This document shows positions 32,173 to 40,248 of a DNA stretch of 64,000 nt, piece after piece. The position numbers and the translations under genes were made by a program. Under the pieces are notes generated by a model. It was not told the origin of the DNA and searched no databases. It saw nothing but the letters and a program-made list of their open reading frames with translations. Every line of letters starts with the position of its first letter. Position 1 is the stretch's first letter. Source of the DNA: HR10 sp964615335. Lineage in GTDB: Bacteria; Acidobacteriota; Blastocatellia; HR10. The DNA is taken from contig CAZTMT010000001.1 in NCBI GenBank assembly GCA_964615335.1, forward strand, positions 248,001-312,000, read 5' to 3'.

Positions 32173-33168
32173 TCAAGAGCGCGCCTTCGGACGATCCTCG
32201 GGCGAGACTGTGGGAGAGGTTCCTTCAGACCGGGCGAGGCCGCGCACGTAATCCCGCACTTTCTTCAAATCCTCCCAGGCCTCTCGTTTCCTCTCGGGCG
32301 CGCGCAAGAGGAAGGCCGGATGGAAGGTCGGCAGGACCTTCGTCCCGTGAGCCTCGAAGAAGCGCCCGCGAATTTGGCTGATGGAGGCTTTCGTCCCGAG
32401 CAGAGATTGTGCCGCTATGGAGCCCAGGGCGACGACCACATCGGGTTTGATCACGCGAATCTTCCGGAAGAGGAACGGTTCGCACGTGGCGATCTCATCG
32501 GGCTCCGGAGTGCGATTGCTCGGAGGGCGGCACATGATGACGTTGGTGATGTAGACCTCCTCGCGCCGGAAGCCCATGGCTTCAATCATGCGGTTGAGGA
32601 GCTGACCGGCGCGTCCCACGAAGGGGCGTCCCTGCGCGTCTTCTTCCGCCCCCGGACCCTCTCCGACGAACATGATGCGCGCCCGGGGATCACCCTCTCC
32701 AAAGACGATCTGCGTGCGCGAGCAATGGAGCTTGCATCGGGTGCAGTCTCCCACGTCCGCGCGAATATCGTCCAGCGTGCGATCTTCCGTTGCTGGAGTG
32801 ACGGGGGCTGAAAGAGGCAGATCGCCAAAAAGCGCGGGCTGCGCTTGGGCCGGACGTGTCGTGCGTCGCGTGCTCTTCATAGGCGTGACCTCCTTCTGCC
32901 AATCCTGAGATCGCTGTTGGACCGAAGGCGCAGCCATCTCGCGCGAAGGTTCCTCGCTCCGCTGGAACGTCGGAGGGGAAAGCTCCGGCGGGCTCGCCTC
33001 CGCGTCCTTCGCCACAGCGAATTCGATGGGAGGGCAAGGATGGGCTTCCTCAGGTGGGGGATCTTCCAGATGCGTCACTCCGAGTTCTTCGAGATAATGA
33101 AGCTGCGCGCGCACGGCGTGAATCAGCTCGAGAAGCTCAGACCGAAGTGTCTCGCGCCCTTGATTCAT
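32173..33168 (-). CDS. Uracil-DNA glycosylase, family 4 (Fe-S type)
   Basis: The protein has 331 residues. After an N-terminal helix (ELLELIHAVRAQLHYLEELGV) and a proline-rich linker of about 80 residues comes the family 4 core: CTRCKLHCSRTQIV (first Fe-S cysteines), GEGPGAEEDAQGRPFVGRAGQLL (active-site loop), VYITNVIMCRPPSNRTP, and HPAFLLRAP (leucine/His motif). It excises uracil from DNA. GAGGAGG precedes the start at 33168. A second in-frame ATG at 32880 has a perfect AAGGAGGT upstream and could give a 235-residue core-only form. It is the last gene of the operon. Confidence 0.9.
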   Translation of the reverse strand: MNQGRETLRSELLELIHAVRAQLHYLEELGVTHLEDPPPEEAHPCPPIEFAVAKDAEASPPELSPPTFQRSEEPSREMAAPSVQQRSQDWQKEVTPMKSTRRTTRPAQAQPALFGDLPLSAPVTPATEDRTLDDIRADVGDCTRCKLHCSRTQIVFGEGDPRARIMFVGEGPGAEEDAQGRPFVGRAGQLLNRMIEAMGFRREEVYITNVIMCRPPSNRTPEPDEIATCEPFLFRKIRVIKPDVVVALGSIAAQSLLGTKASISQIRGRFFEAHGTKVLPTFHPAFLLRAPERKREAWEDLKKVRDYVRGLARSEGTSPTVSPEDRPKARS

Positions 33169-33219
33169 CGAGCCTCCTCATCGAACCGAATCCCTCACGG
33201 GATCGCCTCGAATCGGGTA

Positions 33220-34452
33220 TCATGAGGCCTCTCCCGCAGGATCGCGCTGCGAGAGGAAAACCTTCGCTCGATCGAGAATGCGCATGGCCATTTCGTATTT
33301 GGACATCCTTGGAAGCTCGACGAGCCCTCCCTGCCGATCCATCAGCCATCCCGCATTCTCATCGGCGGCGAATCCCGTCTCCGTGCCGGAGACGTCGTTG
33401 ACGACGATGAGGTCGAGGTTCTTCCCGAAGAGCTTCTCTCGCCCGCGCTCCAGATGCGCCTCGGTCTCGGCGGCGAATCCGATGAGCAGGCGAGAGCCCT
33501 TGCGCCGTCCGAGTTCGGCCAGAATATCCGGCGTGCGTTCGAGTTCAAGGCGCAGCAGGCCCTGGTCCTTTTTGAGTTTCGAAGGGGAATAGGTCTTCGG
33601 GCGGTAATCGGCCACGGCGGCCGCTTTGATGATGATCGTCGCCCCCTCCATCTCCGAGAGAACGGCCCGATACATCTCCTCGGCGCGGCGCACAAAGAGG
33701 GTGCGCGCGTCCGGGGGCGGCAGAAGCGATGTCGGCCCGCTGATGAGCGTCACCTCAGCTCCTCGGGCCAGGGCCGCGTGGGCCAGAGCGTACCCCATCT
33801 TCCCGCTCGACCGGTTGGTCACGTAGCGGACCGGATCGAGATCCTCGCAGGTCGGTCCGGCGGTGATCAGAACGTGTTCTCCTTCGAGATCGCGGACGTA
33901 GGGCTGGGCCGCCAGGATCGTGAGCGCGCGCGCGACGATCTGCTCCGGTTCGGCCAGACGTCCTTCGCCCTCCGCGCCCGAAGCGAGGTATCCGCGTCCC
34001 GGAGGGATGAGGGCGACGCCGCGACGCCGCAGCCGGGCGAGATTCTCCTGCGTCGCCGCGTTCTCCCACATCTCCGCATCCATGGCGGGAGCCAGCAGAA
34101 CGGGGCAACGCGCCGAGAGGAAAAGCGTCGTGAGGAAATCGTCGGCCAGGCCGTGCGCGAAGCGAGCCACGGTATGGGCCGTCGCCGGGGCGATGAGCAG
34201 CAGATCAGCCCAGCGCGCCATCTCCACGTGTCGAACGATGACGTTCAGGCCGGGCTCGAACATCTCGGTGACGACGGGATGGCGGGAAAGAGCCTCCAGC
34301 GTCACACGCCCGATGAAGCGGCGCGCCGCGCGCGTCAGAACGACGCGCACCTCTGCTCCATGTTGCTGAAGCTGGCGTAAGATCTCCGGCGCTTTGTACG
34401 CCGCAATGCCTCCGGTCACTCCCAGAACGATGTGCGGTGCGCGATCTCTCAT
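33220..34452 (-). CDS. coaBC: Bifunctional phosphopantothenoylcysteine decarboxylase / phosphopantothenate-cysteine ligase
   Basis: A 410-residue Dfp. The N-terminal flavodoxin-like CoaC domain reads IVLGVTGGIAAYKAPEILRQL, with HVEMARWADLLLIAPATA and the PAMDAEMW substrate loop. The C-terminal CoaB domain starts near VLITAGPTCEDLDPVRYVTNRSSGKMG. Together they form phosphopantetheine from phosphopantothenate and cysteine in coenzyme A synthesis. The ATG overlaps the gmk stop (ATGA); the longer in-frame start at 34704 lies inside gmk and is rejected. Operon order is yicC-gmk-coaBC-udg, a common arrangement except that rpoZ is missing. Confidence 0.95.
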   Translation of the reverse strand: MRDRAPHIVLGVTGGIAAYKAPEILRQLQQHGAEVRVVLTRAARRFIGRVTLEALSRHPVVTEMFEPGLNVIVRHVEMARWADLLLIAPATAHTVARFAHGLADDFLTTLFLSARCPVLLAPAMDAEMWENAATQENLARLRRRGVALIPPGRGYLASGAEGEGRLAEPEQIVARALTILAAQPYVRDLEGEHVLITAGPTCEDLDPVRYVTNRSSGKMGYALAHAALARGAEVTLISGPTSLLPPPDARTLFVRRAEEMYRAVLSEMEGATIIIKAAAVADYRPKTYSPSKLKKDQGLLRLELERTPDILAELGRRKGSRLLIGFAAETEAHLERGREKLFGKNLDLIVVNDVSGTETGFAADENAGWLMDRQGGLVELPRMSKYEMAMRILDRAKVFLSQRDPAGEAS

Positions 34453-35087
34453 AAGCTTCTCGTTCCGTCGGGGAACGTCCGGAGGATCTCCCGGACGATC
34501 CCTTCCATACGGGATCTTCGATGACGTTCGGCCAGGATGATGGCTTCCAGGCGCGCCAGGGCTTCCTCCAGCCGATCGTTCACGATCACGTAGTCGAATT
34601 CTCGATAGTGCCAGACCTCCTGGCGAGCGATCGCCAGGCGATGTTCCAGACTCTGATGCAGCTCCGTCGCTCGCGCGCGCAGGCGCTCTCCGAGCACATC
34701 CCATGAGGGGGGGAGAATGAAGATGCTCACAAGTGGCTCTCCCGCCGTCTGCCGCAGCGTGGCGGCTCCCTGCACATCAATGCTCAGGATGACGTCCCGT
34801 CCGGACTCCCGCTCCCGCTGGAGCTGGCGGCGCGATCGCCCGTAGAGATGCCCGTAGACTTCGGCCCATTCGATGAGTTCTCCCGCTTCCCGCATGCGCT
34901 CGAACTCGCGCCGGGTGATGAAGTAATAGTCCCTCCCCTCGATCTCCGTCGGGCGCTGGGGACGCGTCGTGTAGGAGACCGAGTAAACGAGATCCGGCAC
35001 GCGCGCGAGCACGCGAGTGACGAGCGTGGACTTCCCGGCCCCCGAAGGGCCGGAGACGATGAAGAGAATCCCAGGTCTATTCGACAT
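34449..35087 (-). CDS. gmk: Guanylate kinase
   Basis: A 212-residue kinase. IVSGPSGAGKSTLV is the P-loop, and SYTTRPQRPTEIEGRDYYFITRREFERM is the GMP-binding region with conserved Tyr, Arg and Glu. ILSIDVQGAATLR is the third motif. It phosphorylates GMP to GDP. The start lies inside the 3' end of yicC (11-base overlap), so translation is coupled, and its stop overlaps the coaBC start. Confidence 0.96.
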   Translation of the reverse strand: MSNRPGILFIVSGPSGAGKSTLVTRVLARVPDLVYSVSYTTRPQRPTEIEGRDYYFITRREFERMREAGELIEWAEVYGHLYGRSRRQLQRERESGRDVILSIDVQGAATLRQTAGEPLVSIFILPPSWDVLGERLRARATELHQSLEHRLAIARQEVWHYREFDYVIVNDRLEEALARLEAIILAERHRRSRMEGIVREILRTFPDGTRSL

Positions 35088-35955
35088 TCTGGACCTGCTC
35101 GCGAAGTTTTTCGATCTCGGCTTTGATGGCCAAGGCCGATGTCGTCAGGGCCATGCTCCCCGCCTTGGCCAGAATCGTCGTGATCTCGCGGTGCATTTCC
35201 TGCAAGAGAAAATCCAGACGCTTGCCGACGGCTTCGTCGGCGTCCACAAGAGCGCGACATTGGGCAAGATGGCTGTGCAGGCGGGTCACTTCTTCGGTGA
35301 TGTCGGCGCGATTGGCCAAATAGAGGACTTCCTGCAGGACGCGCGCGGGATCCAGAGAGAGTTCTCCCGCCCATTCCCTCATGCGATGGAGCAGTTTCTG
35401 CCGGTACGCTTCGGGCACGGCGGCCGCCTCGCGCTCGATCACGCCGAGGTGTTCGGCGATGGCGTCCAGATGTCTGAGGAGATCGGCGCGCAGATGTTCC
35501 CCTTCGACAGCGCGCATCTCGGCCAGCGCGCGCAGGGCCGCATCAGCGACCTCTTCGATCTTCTCGGTCAGCTCGCGCGGGATTTCGGTCAGAGGGCGCG
35601 GCCGGAGCAGATCGCGCACGTGCGCGAGCGCGGCGATGTCCACCTGGCCCGGCACGCCGAACTCGTTCTGAATCTGGCGGAGCGCCACCAGATACGCCAT
35701 CACCAGAGGCCGATTGAGTTCGTATTCGAAAAGATCCAGCGTCGCGGGAATGAAATCGAGCGAGAAGAGGATCCGCCCGCGCTCGAAGCGCTGCTGGATC
35801 TTCTTCCGCAGGATGGGCTCCCACGCCCCCAGAGCTTCGGGAAGGCGCACGTGGATCTCCAGAAAGCGATGGTTCGTGCTGGAAGCCGTTGCGCGCAGCG
35901 AGAACTCCTCGCCCTGGTACGTCGCGCTGCCGTATCCGGTCATGCTCCGAATCAT
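35077..35955 (-). CDS. yicC: YicC family protein (putative endoribonuclease/RNase adaptor)
   Basis: A 292-residue member of the YicC/YloC family (TIGR00255). The N-terminal MIRSMTGYGSA is diagnostic, and STNHRFLEIHVRLPEAL and RADITEEVTRLHSHLAQC are conserved. Work in Escherichia coli links YicC to RNA turnover (RyhB decay); members have recently been described as endoribonucleases. It precedes gmk with 11 bases of overlap, as in many genomes, and follows the MsbA-type exporter by 21 bases. Confidence 0.93.
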   Translation of the reverse strand: MIRSMTGYGSATYQGEEFSLRATASSTNHRFLEIHVRLPEALGAWEPILRKKIQQRFERGRILFSLDFIPATLDLFEYELNRPLVMAYLVALRQIQNEFGVPGQVDIAALAHVRDLLRPRPLTEIPRELTEKIEEVADAALRALAEMRAVEGEHLRADLLRHLDAIAEHLGVIEREAAAVPEAYRQKLLHRMREWAGELSLDPARVLQEVLYLANRADITEEVTRLHSHLAQCRALVDADEAVGKRLDFLLQEMHREITTILAKAGSMALTTSALAIKAEIEKLREQVQNVE

Positions 35956-35976
35956 CTTCCTGCCTCGCGCACTTCC

Positions 35977-37872
35977 TCACGAAGGGCCGGAGAGGACCTC
36001 CGATCCGGCTCCGGCGAATTGCCGTTCGTAGAGGCGGTGATATACTCCCCCGCGACGAAGCAAGGCGGCATGCGTCCCTTCCTCGACGATCGTCCCGCCT
36101 TCTAAGACGACGATGCGGTCCGCGCGGCGAACTGTCGAGAGCCGATGCGCGATGACAATGACCGTGCGCCCGGCCATGAGATTGAGAAGAGCCTGCTGAA
36201 CCCCATGTTCGGATTCCGCATCCAGGGCCGATGTCGCCTCGTCCAGGATCAAAATCGGCGCATCCTTGAGGATCGCGCGCGCGATGGCGATCCGTTGGCG
36301 TTCCCCTCCGGAGAGACGAATGCCGCGCTCGCCAATCACCGTCTCGTATCCCCGGGGCAGCTCCTGAATGAAATCATGCGCCAGCGCCGCACGGGCCGCG
36401 CGCTCGATCTCTTCGGGCGTGGCCTGCGGTCGTCCGTAGGCGATGTTATGACGCACCGTGTCGTTGAAGAGGATGACGTCCTGCGTGACGACGGCAATCA
36501 AACGCCGGAGATCGGCCAGACGAATCTCGCGAATGTCCACGCCGTCAATGAGAATGGCTCCTTCGGTCACATCGTAAAAGCGCGGCAGCAGCTTCACGAG
36601 CGTCGTCTTTCCGACACCGCTCATCCCCACCAGGGCGACCATCTCCCCCGCGCGAATGGTCAGGTTCACGTTCCGAAGCACATATTCGTCGGCATCGGGA
36701 TAGCGGAAGGAGACATTGCGGAATTCGATTTTCTCCCGGAACGTCGAGAGGGCGATCGCCTGCGGCCGATCCACCAGCTCCGTATGCGTGTCCAGCAGAG
36801 CGAAGACGCGCTGACAGGCCGCCAGGGCATGCTGCATCGCGTTCTGCAGACGGCTCAACTTGCGCACCGGATCGTAGAGGCTGAACAGGAAGAAGAGGAA
36901 GACGAAGAACTCCCCGGGCGTCATCTCCCGCCGCGCGATGATCCGCTGGGCATAGAGGATGAAGCCGGACGCCGCGACGATCCCCATCAGCTCGATGATC
37001 GGGGGCGAGAGAGCCGCCGTGCGCGCCGCCTTCAGGACGGACCGCATGACCGCATGGGCAGCGCGGCGGAAGCGCTCCGATTCCCAGGATTCGGTCCCGA
37101 AGGCTTTCACGACGAGATTGCCCGAGAGCGTCTCCTGCGCGACGTTCAGAATCTGTTCGTATCCCTCTTGCACGCGTCTCCCCGTTCTGCGGAGATGACG
37201 CCCGAAATAGACCGTCGCCTGATAGACGGGCGGCCCCAGCCCGAGCGCTAAAAGCGCCAGCTTCCAGTTCAACTTGAAGATGATTCCCAAAAAGACAACG
37301 AGCGTGAACGATTCGCGCAGAGCATCCGTGAGCGTGCGCGAGACGGCCATCTCGATCTTCTCAACATCGTTGACCAGATGCGAAGTGAGCACATTGGTCG
37401 GATAGCGCGAGAAGAAAGGGGGCGATTGACGGAGCAAGTGGTCGTAGAGCGTGCAGCGGAGATCGAAGACCGCGCGTTGCCCGATGCGCGCCATGAGATA
37501 GTTGGAGAAGAATTCGGATATCCCTTTCGCGATCGTGATGAGGATCATCAGGGCCGCCAGGAGATACCAGCTCCGCTCGCTCTCCAGGGGGAGATACCGG
37601 TGGAAATCCACGAGATTTCGCGCGCGGGGGGCCGAGGCGACAATGCCGCTGGAGGCGAGCAGCCCATCGGAGATCGGGACGAGCAGACTGCGCAGGGCGC
37701 CTTCCAGAACGGCGACCGCATTCATCAAGAGAAGGGCCAGCAGAAACAGTCCCCAATAGGGGCGGACGTAGCCCAGAAGCCGGGAGAATTCCTCCCACCG
37801 TCGCGACGACCGGAAAGGGATCGGCGCCTCCGCGTGAAGGAATGCTTTCTGTGACGAATGACGCCTCAGCAT
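35977..37872 (-). CDS. ABC transporter with fused permease and ATPase (MsbA/lipid flippase type)
   Basis: A 631-residue half-transporter. Residues about 25-370 are a six-helix ABC exporter domain; residues about 390-631 are the ATPase: GMSGVGKTTLV (Walker A), VTQDVILF (Q-loop), LSGGERQRIAIARAIL (signature), ILILDEATSALD (Walker B with intact Glu), and IAHRLST (H-loop). It works as a dimer, probably flipping lipid A or a related lipid or drug. The ATG at 37872 follows the aminotransferase stop by 10 bases; the longer frame overlaps that gene and is not used. No clear Shine-Dalgarno is seen. Confidence 0.9.
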   Translation of the reverse strand: MLRRHSSQKAFLHAEAPIPFRSSRRWEEFSRLLGYVRPYWGLFLLALLLMNAVAVLEGALRSLLVPISDGLLASSGIVASAPRARNLVDFHRYLPLESERSWYLLAALMILITIAKGISEFFSNYLMARIGQRAVFDLRCTLYDHLLRQSPPFFSRYPTNVLTSHLVNDVEKIEMAVSRTLTDALRESFTLVVFLGIIFKLNWKLALLALGLGPPVYQATVYFGRHLRRTGRRVQEGYEQILNVAQETLSGNLVVKAFGTESWESERFRRAAHAVMRSVLKAARTAALSPPIIELMGIVAASGFILYAQRIIARREMTPGEFFVFLFFLFSLYDPVRKLSRLQNAMQHALAACQRVFALLDTHTELVDRPQAIALSTFREKIEFRNVSFRYPDADEYVLRNVNLTIRAGEMVALVGMSGVGKTTLVKLLPRFYDVTEGAILIDGVDIREIRLADLRRLIAVVTQDVILFNDTVRHNIAYGRPQATPEEIERAARAALAHDFIQELPRGYETVIGERGIRLSGGERQRIAIARAILKDAPILILDEATSALDAESEHGVQQALLNLMAGRTVIVIAHRLSTVRRADRIVVLEGGTIVEEGTHAALLRRGGVYHRLYERQFAGAGSEVLSGPS

Positions 37873-37882
37873 GGCGCGCTTT

Positions 37883-39016
37883 CTACGGGAGATGGGCGGC
37901 GACGCGGGCGATCTCGTCGAAAGTGTTGTAAACATGCGGCGCGATGCGGAGCCGTCCCAAACGGGCCGAGACGATGATCCCGCGCGCGCCCAAATGTTCC
38001 ACGAGCTCATGGGCGGGATATCGCGGATGCACCAGACACACGATGCCCGAGGCTTCGCCCGGACGCCGGGAGCTGATCACCTGATACCCCCGAGCCTGCG
38101 CGCGCTCACACAGCTCTTGCCCGAGGGCCAGAATATGCTCCTCGATCTTCTGAACGCCGATGTTCAGGATCAGCTCCACCGAGGCCCCAAGGCCACACAA
38201 GCCGCAGGCGTTGAGCGTTCCCGATTCGAAGCGCAGGGCCCCCTCCCGGGGAGTGGGGTCGTAGGTCAGCTCTTCGGCGAAGATCGAGTCTTTCCAGTTC
38301 CGGACAGACATCCACCCGACAAGCGTCGGCTTCACGCGCTCCAGGACGCGCCGAGAGACATAGAGGATGGCGGCGCCTTCGGGGCCCAGCAACCATTTAT
38401 GGCCATCGGCGGCGAAGGCGTCCACCTGAAACTGTTCGACGTCGAACCGAAGGGCGCCCAGCCCTTGAATGGCGTCCACGACAAAGAGGATATCCCGTTT
38501 CCGACAGAAGGCGCCCAGCCGTTCCAGGTCCATGCGGAAGCCGCTGGCGAATTGGACGAAGCTGACAGCCAGCACGCGCGTTCGGCGATCCACCCGCGCG
38601 AGCAACTCCTCCACATCCACGCGCCCCTGGCGCTCGGGCGCCATCCGGAGTTCCACCCCCTCGGCCTGAAGGCGCATCCACGGATAGACATTGGCCGGGA
38701 ATTCACATCCGGCGATGACGACATTATCCCCCGGCTTCCAGGCGATTCCGTTCGCGATGGCCGAGAGCCCATCGGACGTATTGCGCATGAAGGCGATCTC
38801 TTCGGGGCGCGCGTTCACAAGCTGCGCCACGCGCTGGCGCGTCCGTTCGATGGCCTCCCACCAGGTGGCCCACTTCACCGTCCCATGCTGCATGACCTGT
38901 TGGAGCTGCTCATTCATCGCCTCGACCGTCGGCTTCGGCAGAGGCGAGACGGCCGCGTGATTCATGTAGATATAGCGCTCCGTGACCGGAAAGAGCTGGC
39001 GGATGGCGTCGTTCAT
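37883..39016 (-). CDS. Aminotransferase class V family PLP enzyme
   Basis: A 377-residue fold-type I PLP enzyme of class V (the cysteine desulfurase/isopenicillin epimerase-like group). YMNHAAVSPLP at the N-terminus, VVDAIQGLGALRFDVE (PLP-binding Asp), ADGHKWLLGPEGAAILYVSR (catalytic Lys) and RFESGTLN are visible. Whether it is a desulfurase, lyase, epimerase or transaminase cannot be told. No catalytic-Cys loop of IscS is apparent. The ATG at 39016 overlaps the asparaginase stop (ATGA), so the two are translationally coupled; a GTG at 39037 is possible. Confidence 0.85.
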   Translation of the reverse strand: MNDAIRQLFPVTERYIYMNHAAVSPLPKPTVEAMNEQLQQVMQHGTVKWATWWEAIERTRQRVAQLVNARPEEIAFMRNTSDGLSAIANGIAWKPGDNVVIAGCEFPANVYPWMRLQAEGVELRMAPERQGRVDVEELLARVDRRTRVLAVSFVQFASGFRMDLERLGAFCRKRDILFVVDAIQGLGALRFDVEQFQVDAFAADGHKWLLGPEGAAILYVSRRVLERVKPTLVGWMSVRNWKDSIFAEELTYDPTPREGALRFESGTLNACGLCGLGASVELILNIGVQKIEEHILALGQELCERAQARGYQVISSRRPGEASGIVCLVHPRYPAHELVEHLGARGIIVSARLGRLRIAPHVYNTFDEIARVAAHLP

Positions 39017-40044
39017 ATTCCGTGGAGTCGAAAGCACGGTCGAATTCTTCCCACGATCTCCCCCCGATGCGTCCTCACGCTCCCGTCGCCATAGAAGGAG
39101 AGCTTATCAAGAGCGAGCGCATCGAACAACCCGAGCTGCCGCAGGACTTCCAGGACGACGAGATTTCGCGCGCGCCGTTCATCTCCATCCTCGATCTTGA
39201 GGGCGAGGCCAAAACCTTCGGGAAAACGCGAGCCGGGGAAGACGCCCAGGGCGTAGACACCTTCGGCTCCCGCTTTGGCGAGGATTCTTCCCCCTGTCGC
39301 GCGCATGAGGTCAGTATCCAGGCGGCGCGTTCCCCCGACCATCTCGGGATGCTCGCGCATGGCGCGCGTGATCTCGCCGATCGCTTCGGTCAGAGGGGCT
39401 TCCAGGCCCGCGGCCTCGGGATTCGCCAGACGCGCATAAGCGAGCGCCACGCGTTCCAGCGGGAGCGCGAACGTCGGAGCACCGCAGCCATCTGTCCCCA
39501 AACCGATGCTCTCCGGAGAAAGGTCGGTCAGGCGGGCGAGCGTCCGCAGGATCTCCTGTTGCACGGGATGCTCCGGTTCAAGATAGCGCGTGACGTCGGC
39601 GCCCAGAAAGCGGGCCAGCGCGAGCATTCCCGCGTGTTTCCCTGAACAGGCGTTGTGCAGCACCGTCGTCCCTTCAGGGCCCAGGCGACGCGCCGTTTCG
39701 GAATCAAAGGGGGGATGAATCCCGCACTGAAGCGCCGTCTCGGACAGCCCGATCTTTTGGAGAATCCGCGCGACTGCCTCCGTGTGTATGGGTTCGCCGC
39801 TGTGCGACCCGCAGATGACAGCCAGCTCCTCACGCGCGAGTCCGAAATGCCGGGCGGCTCCGCTCATCACAAGCGGCAGAGCCTGAATGGGCTTGGCCGC
39901 CGAGCGCAGATACGTCCTGAAATCGGGAGATCCCAGGCCGAACACCCTCCGCCCATGCGCATCGCACGCGACCAGCATCGCGCGATGGCGCGACTCTACG
40001 AAGGAACCGCGCATGACCTCAACGACCACCGGCGCTTCGTCCAT
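39013..40044 (-). CDS. Asparaginase (PF06089 family)
   Basis: A 343-residue member of the thermolabile asparaginase family (PF06089, Rhizobium ansA-like), unrelated to the EcAI/EcAII types. Landmarks are YLRSAAKPIQALPLV, ICGSHSGEPIHTEAVARIL, HNACSGKHAGMLALARFLG and IGLGTDGCGAPTFALPLERVA. It hydrolyses L-asparagine to aspartate and ammonia in the cytoplasm. The ATG at 40044 coincides almost exactly with the predicted transcription start, so a leaderless mRNA is likely. It heads the seven-gene operon; its stop overlaps the aminotransferase start. The rest of the upstream frame is a shadow of the opposite-strand gene. Confidence 0.9.
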   Translation of the reverse strand: MDEAPVVVEVMRGSFVESRHRAMLVACDAHGRRVFGLGSPDFRTYLRSAAKPIQALPLVMSGAARHFGLAREELAVICGSHSGEPIHTEAVARILQKIGLSETALQCGIHPPFDSETARRLGPEGTTVLHNACSGKHAGMLALARFLGADVTRYLEPEHPVQQEILRTLARLTDLSPESIGLGTDGCGAPTFALPLERVALAYARLANPEAAGLEAPLTEAIGEITRAMREHPEMVGGTRRLDTDLMRATGGRILAKAGAEGVYALGVFPGSRFPEGFGLALKIEDGDERRARNLVVLEVLRQLGLFDALALDKLSFYGDGSVRTHRGEIVGRIRPCFRLHGI

Positions 40045-40051
40045 CGGCAGA

Positions 40052-40080
40052 AGGGTATCAAACCCCTCCGAGAACGGCAA
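40052..40080 (-). promoter_or_regulatory. Promoter for asparaginase operon, leaderless
   Basis: On the minus strand: TTGCCG, a 17-base spacer and TACCCT. The start is predicted near 40045, right at the ATG. The first Shine-Dalgarno-like GGAGGGG would be upstream of the transcript. Confidence 0.42.
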
Positions 40081-40161
40081 GAAGAGCCTTCCGCAGTGAT
40101 TGCTTTGACCCATCACAGGGATGCGCCCCCGGCCTCTGCCGAGAAGACTCTGTGGGAGCGG

Positions 40162-40191
40162 TTGCATGGCCTGAAAGGAGTCGGGTATTTT
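40162..40191 (+). promoter_or_regulatory. Possible promoter for serine hydrolase-NamZ gene
   Basis: TTGCAT, an 18-base spacer and TATTTT, giving a leader of about 51 bases that contains AAAAGGGA before the ATG at 40249. Confidence 0.35.
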
Positions 40192-40248
40192 CATTCCCTC
40201 CATGGGAAGAGGTTCGTGGGCTGCCGGGAGAACAAAAGGGACGGGACC

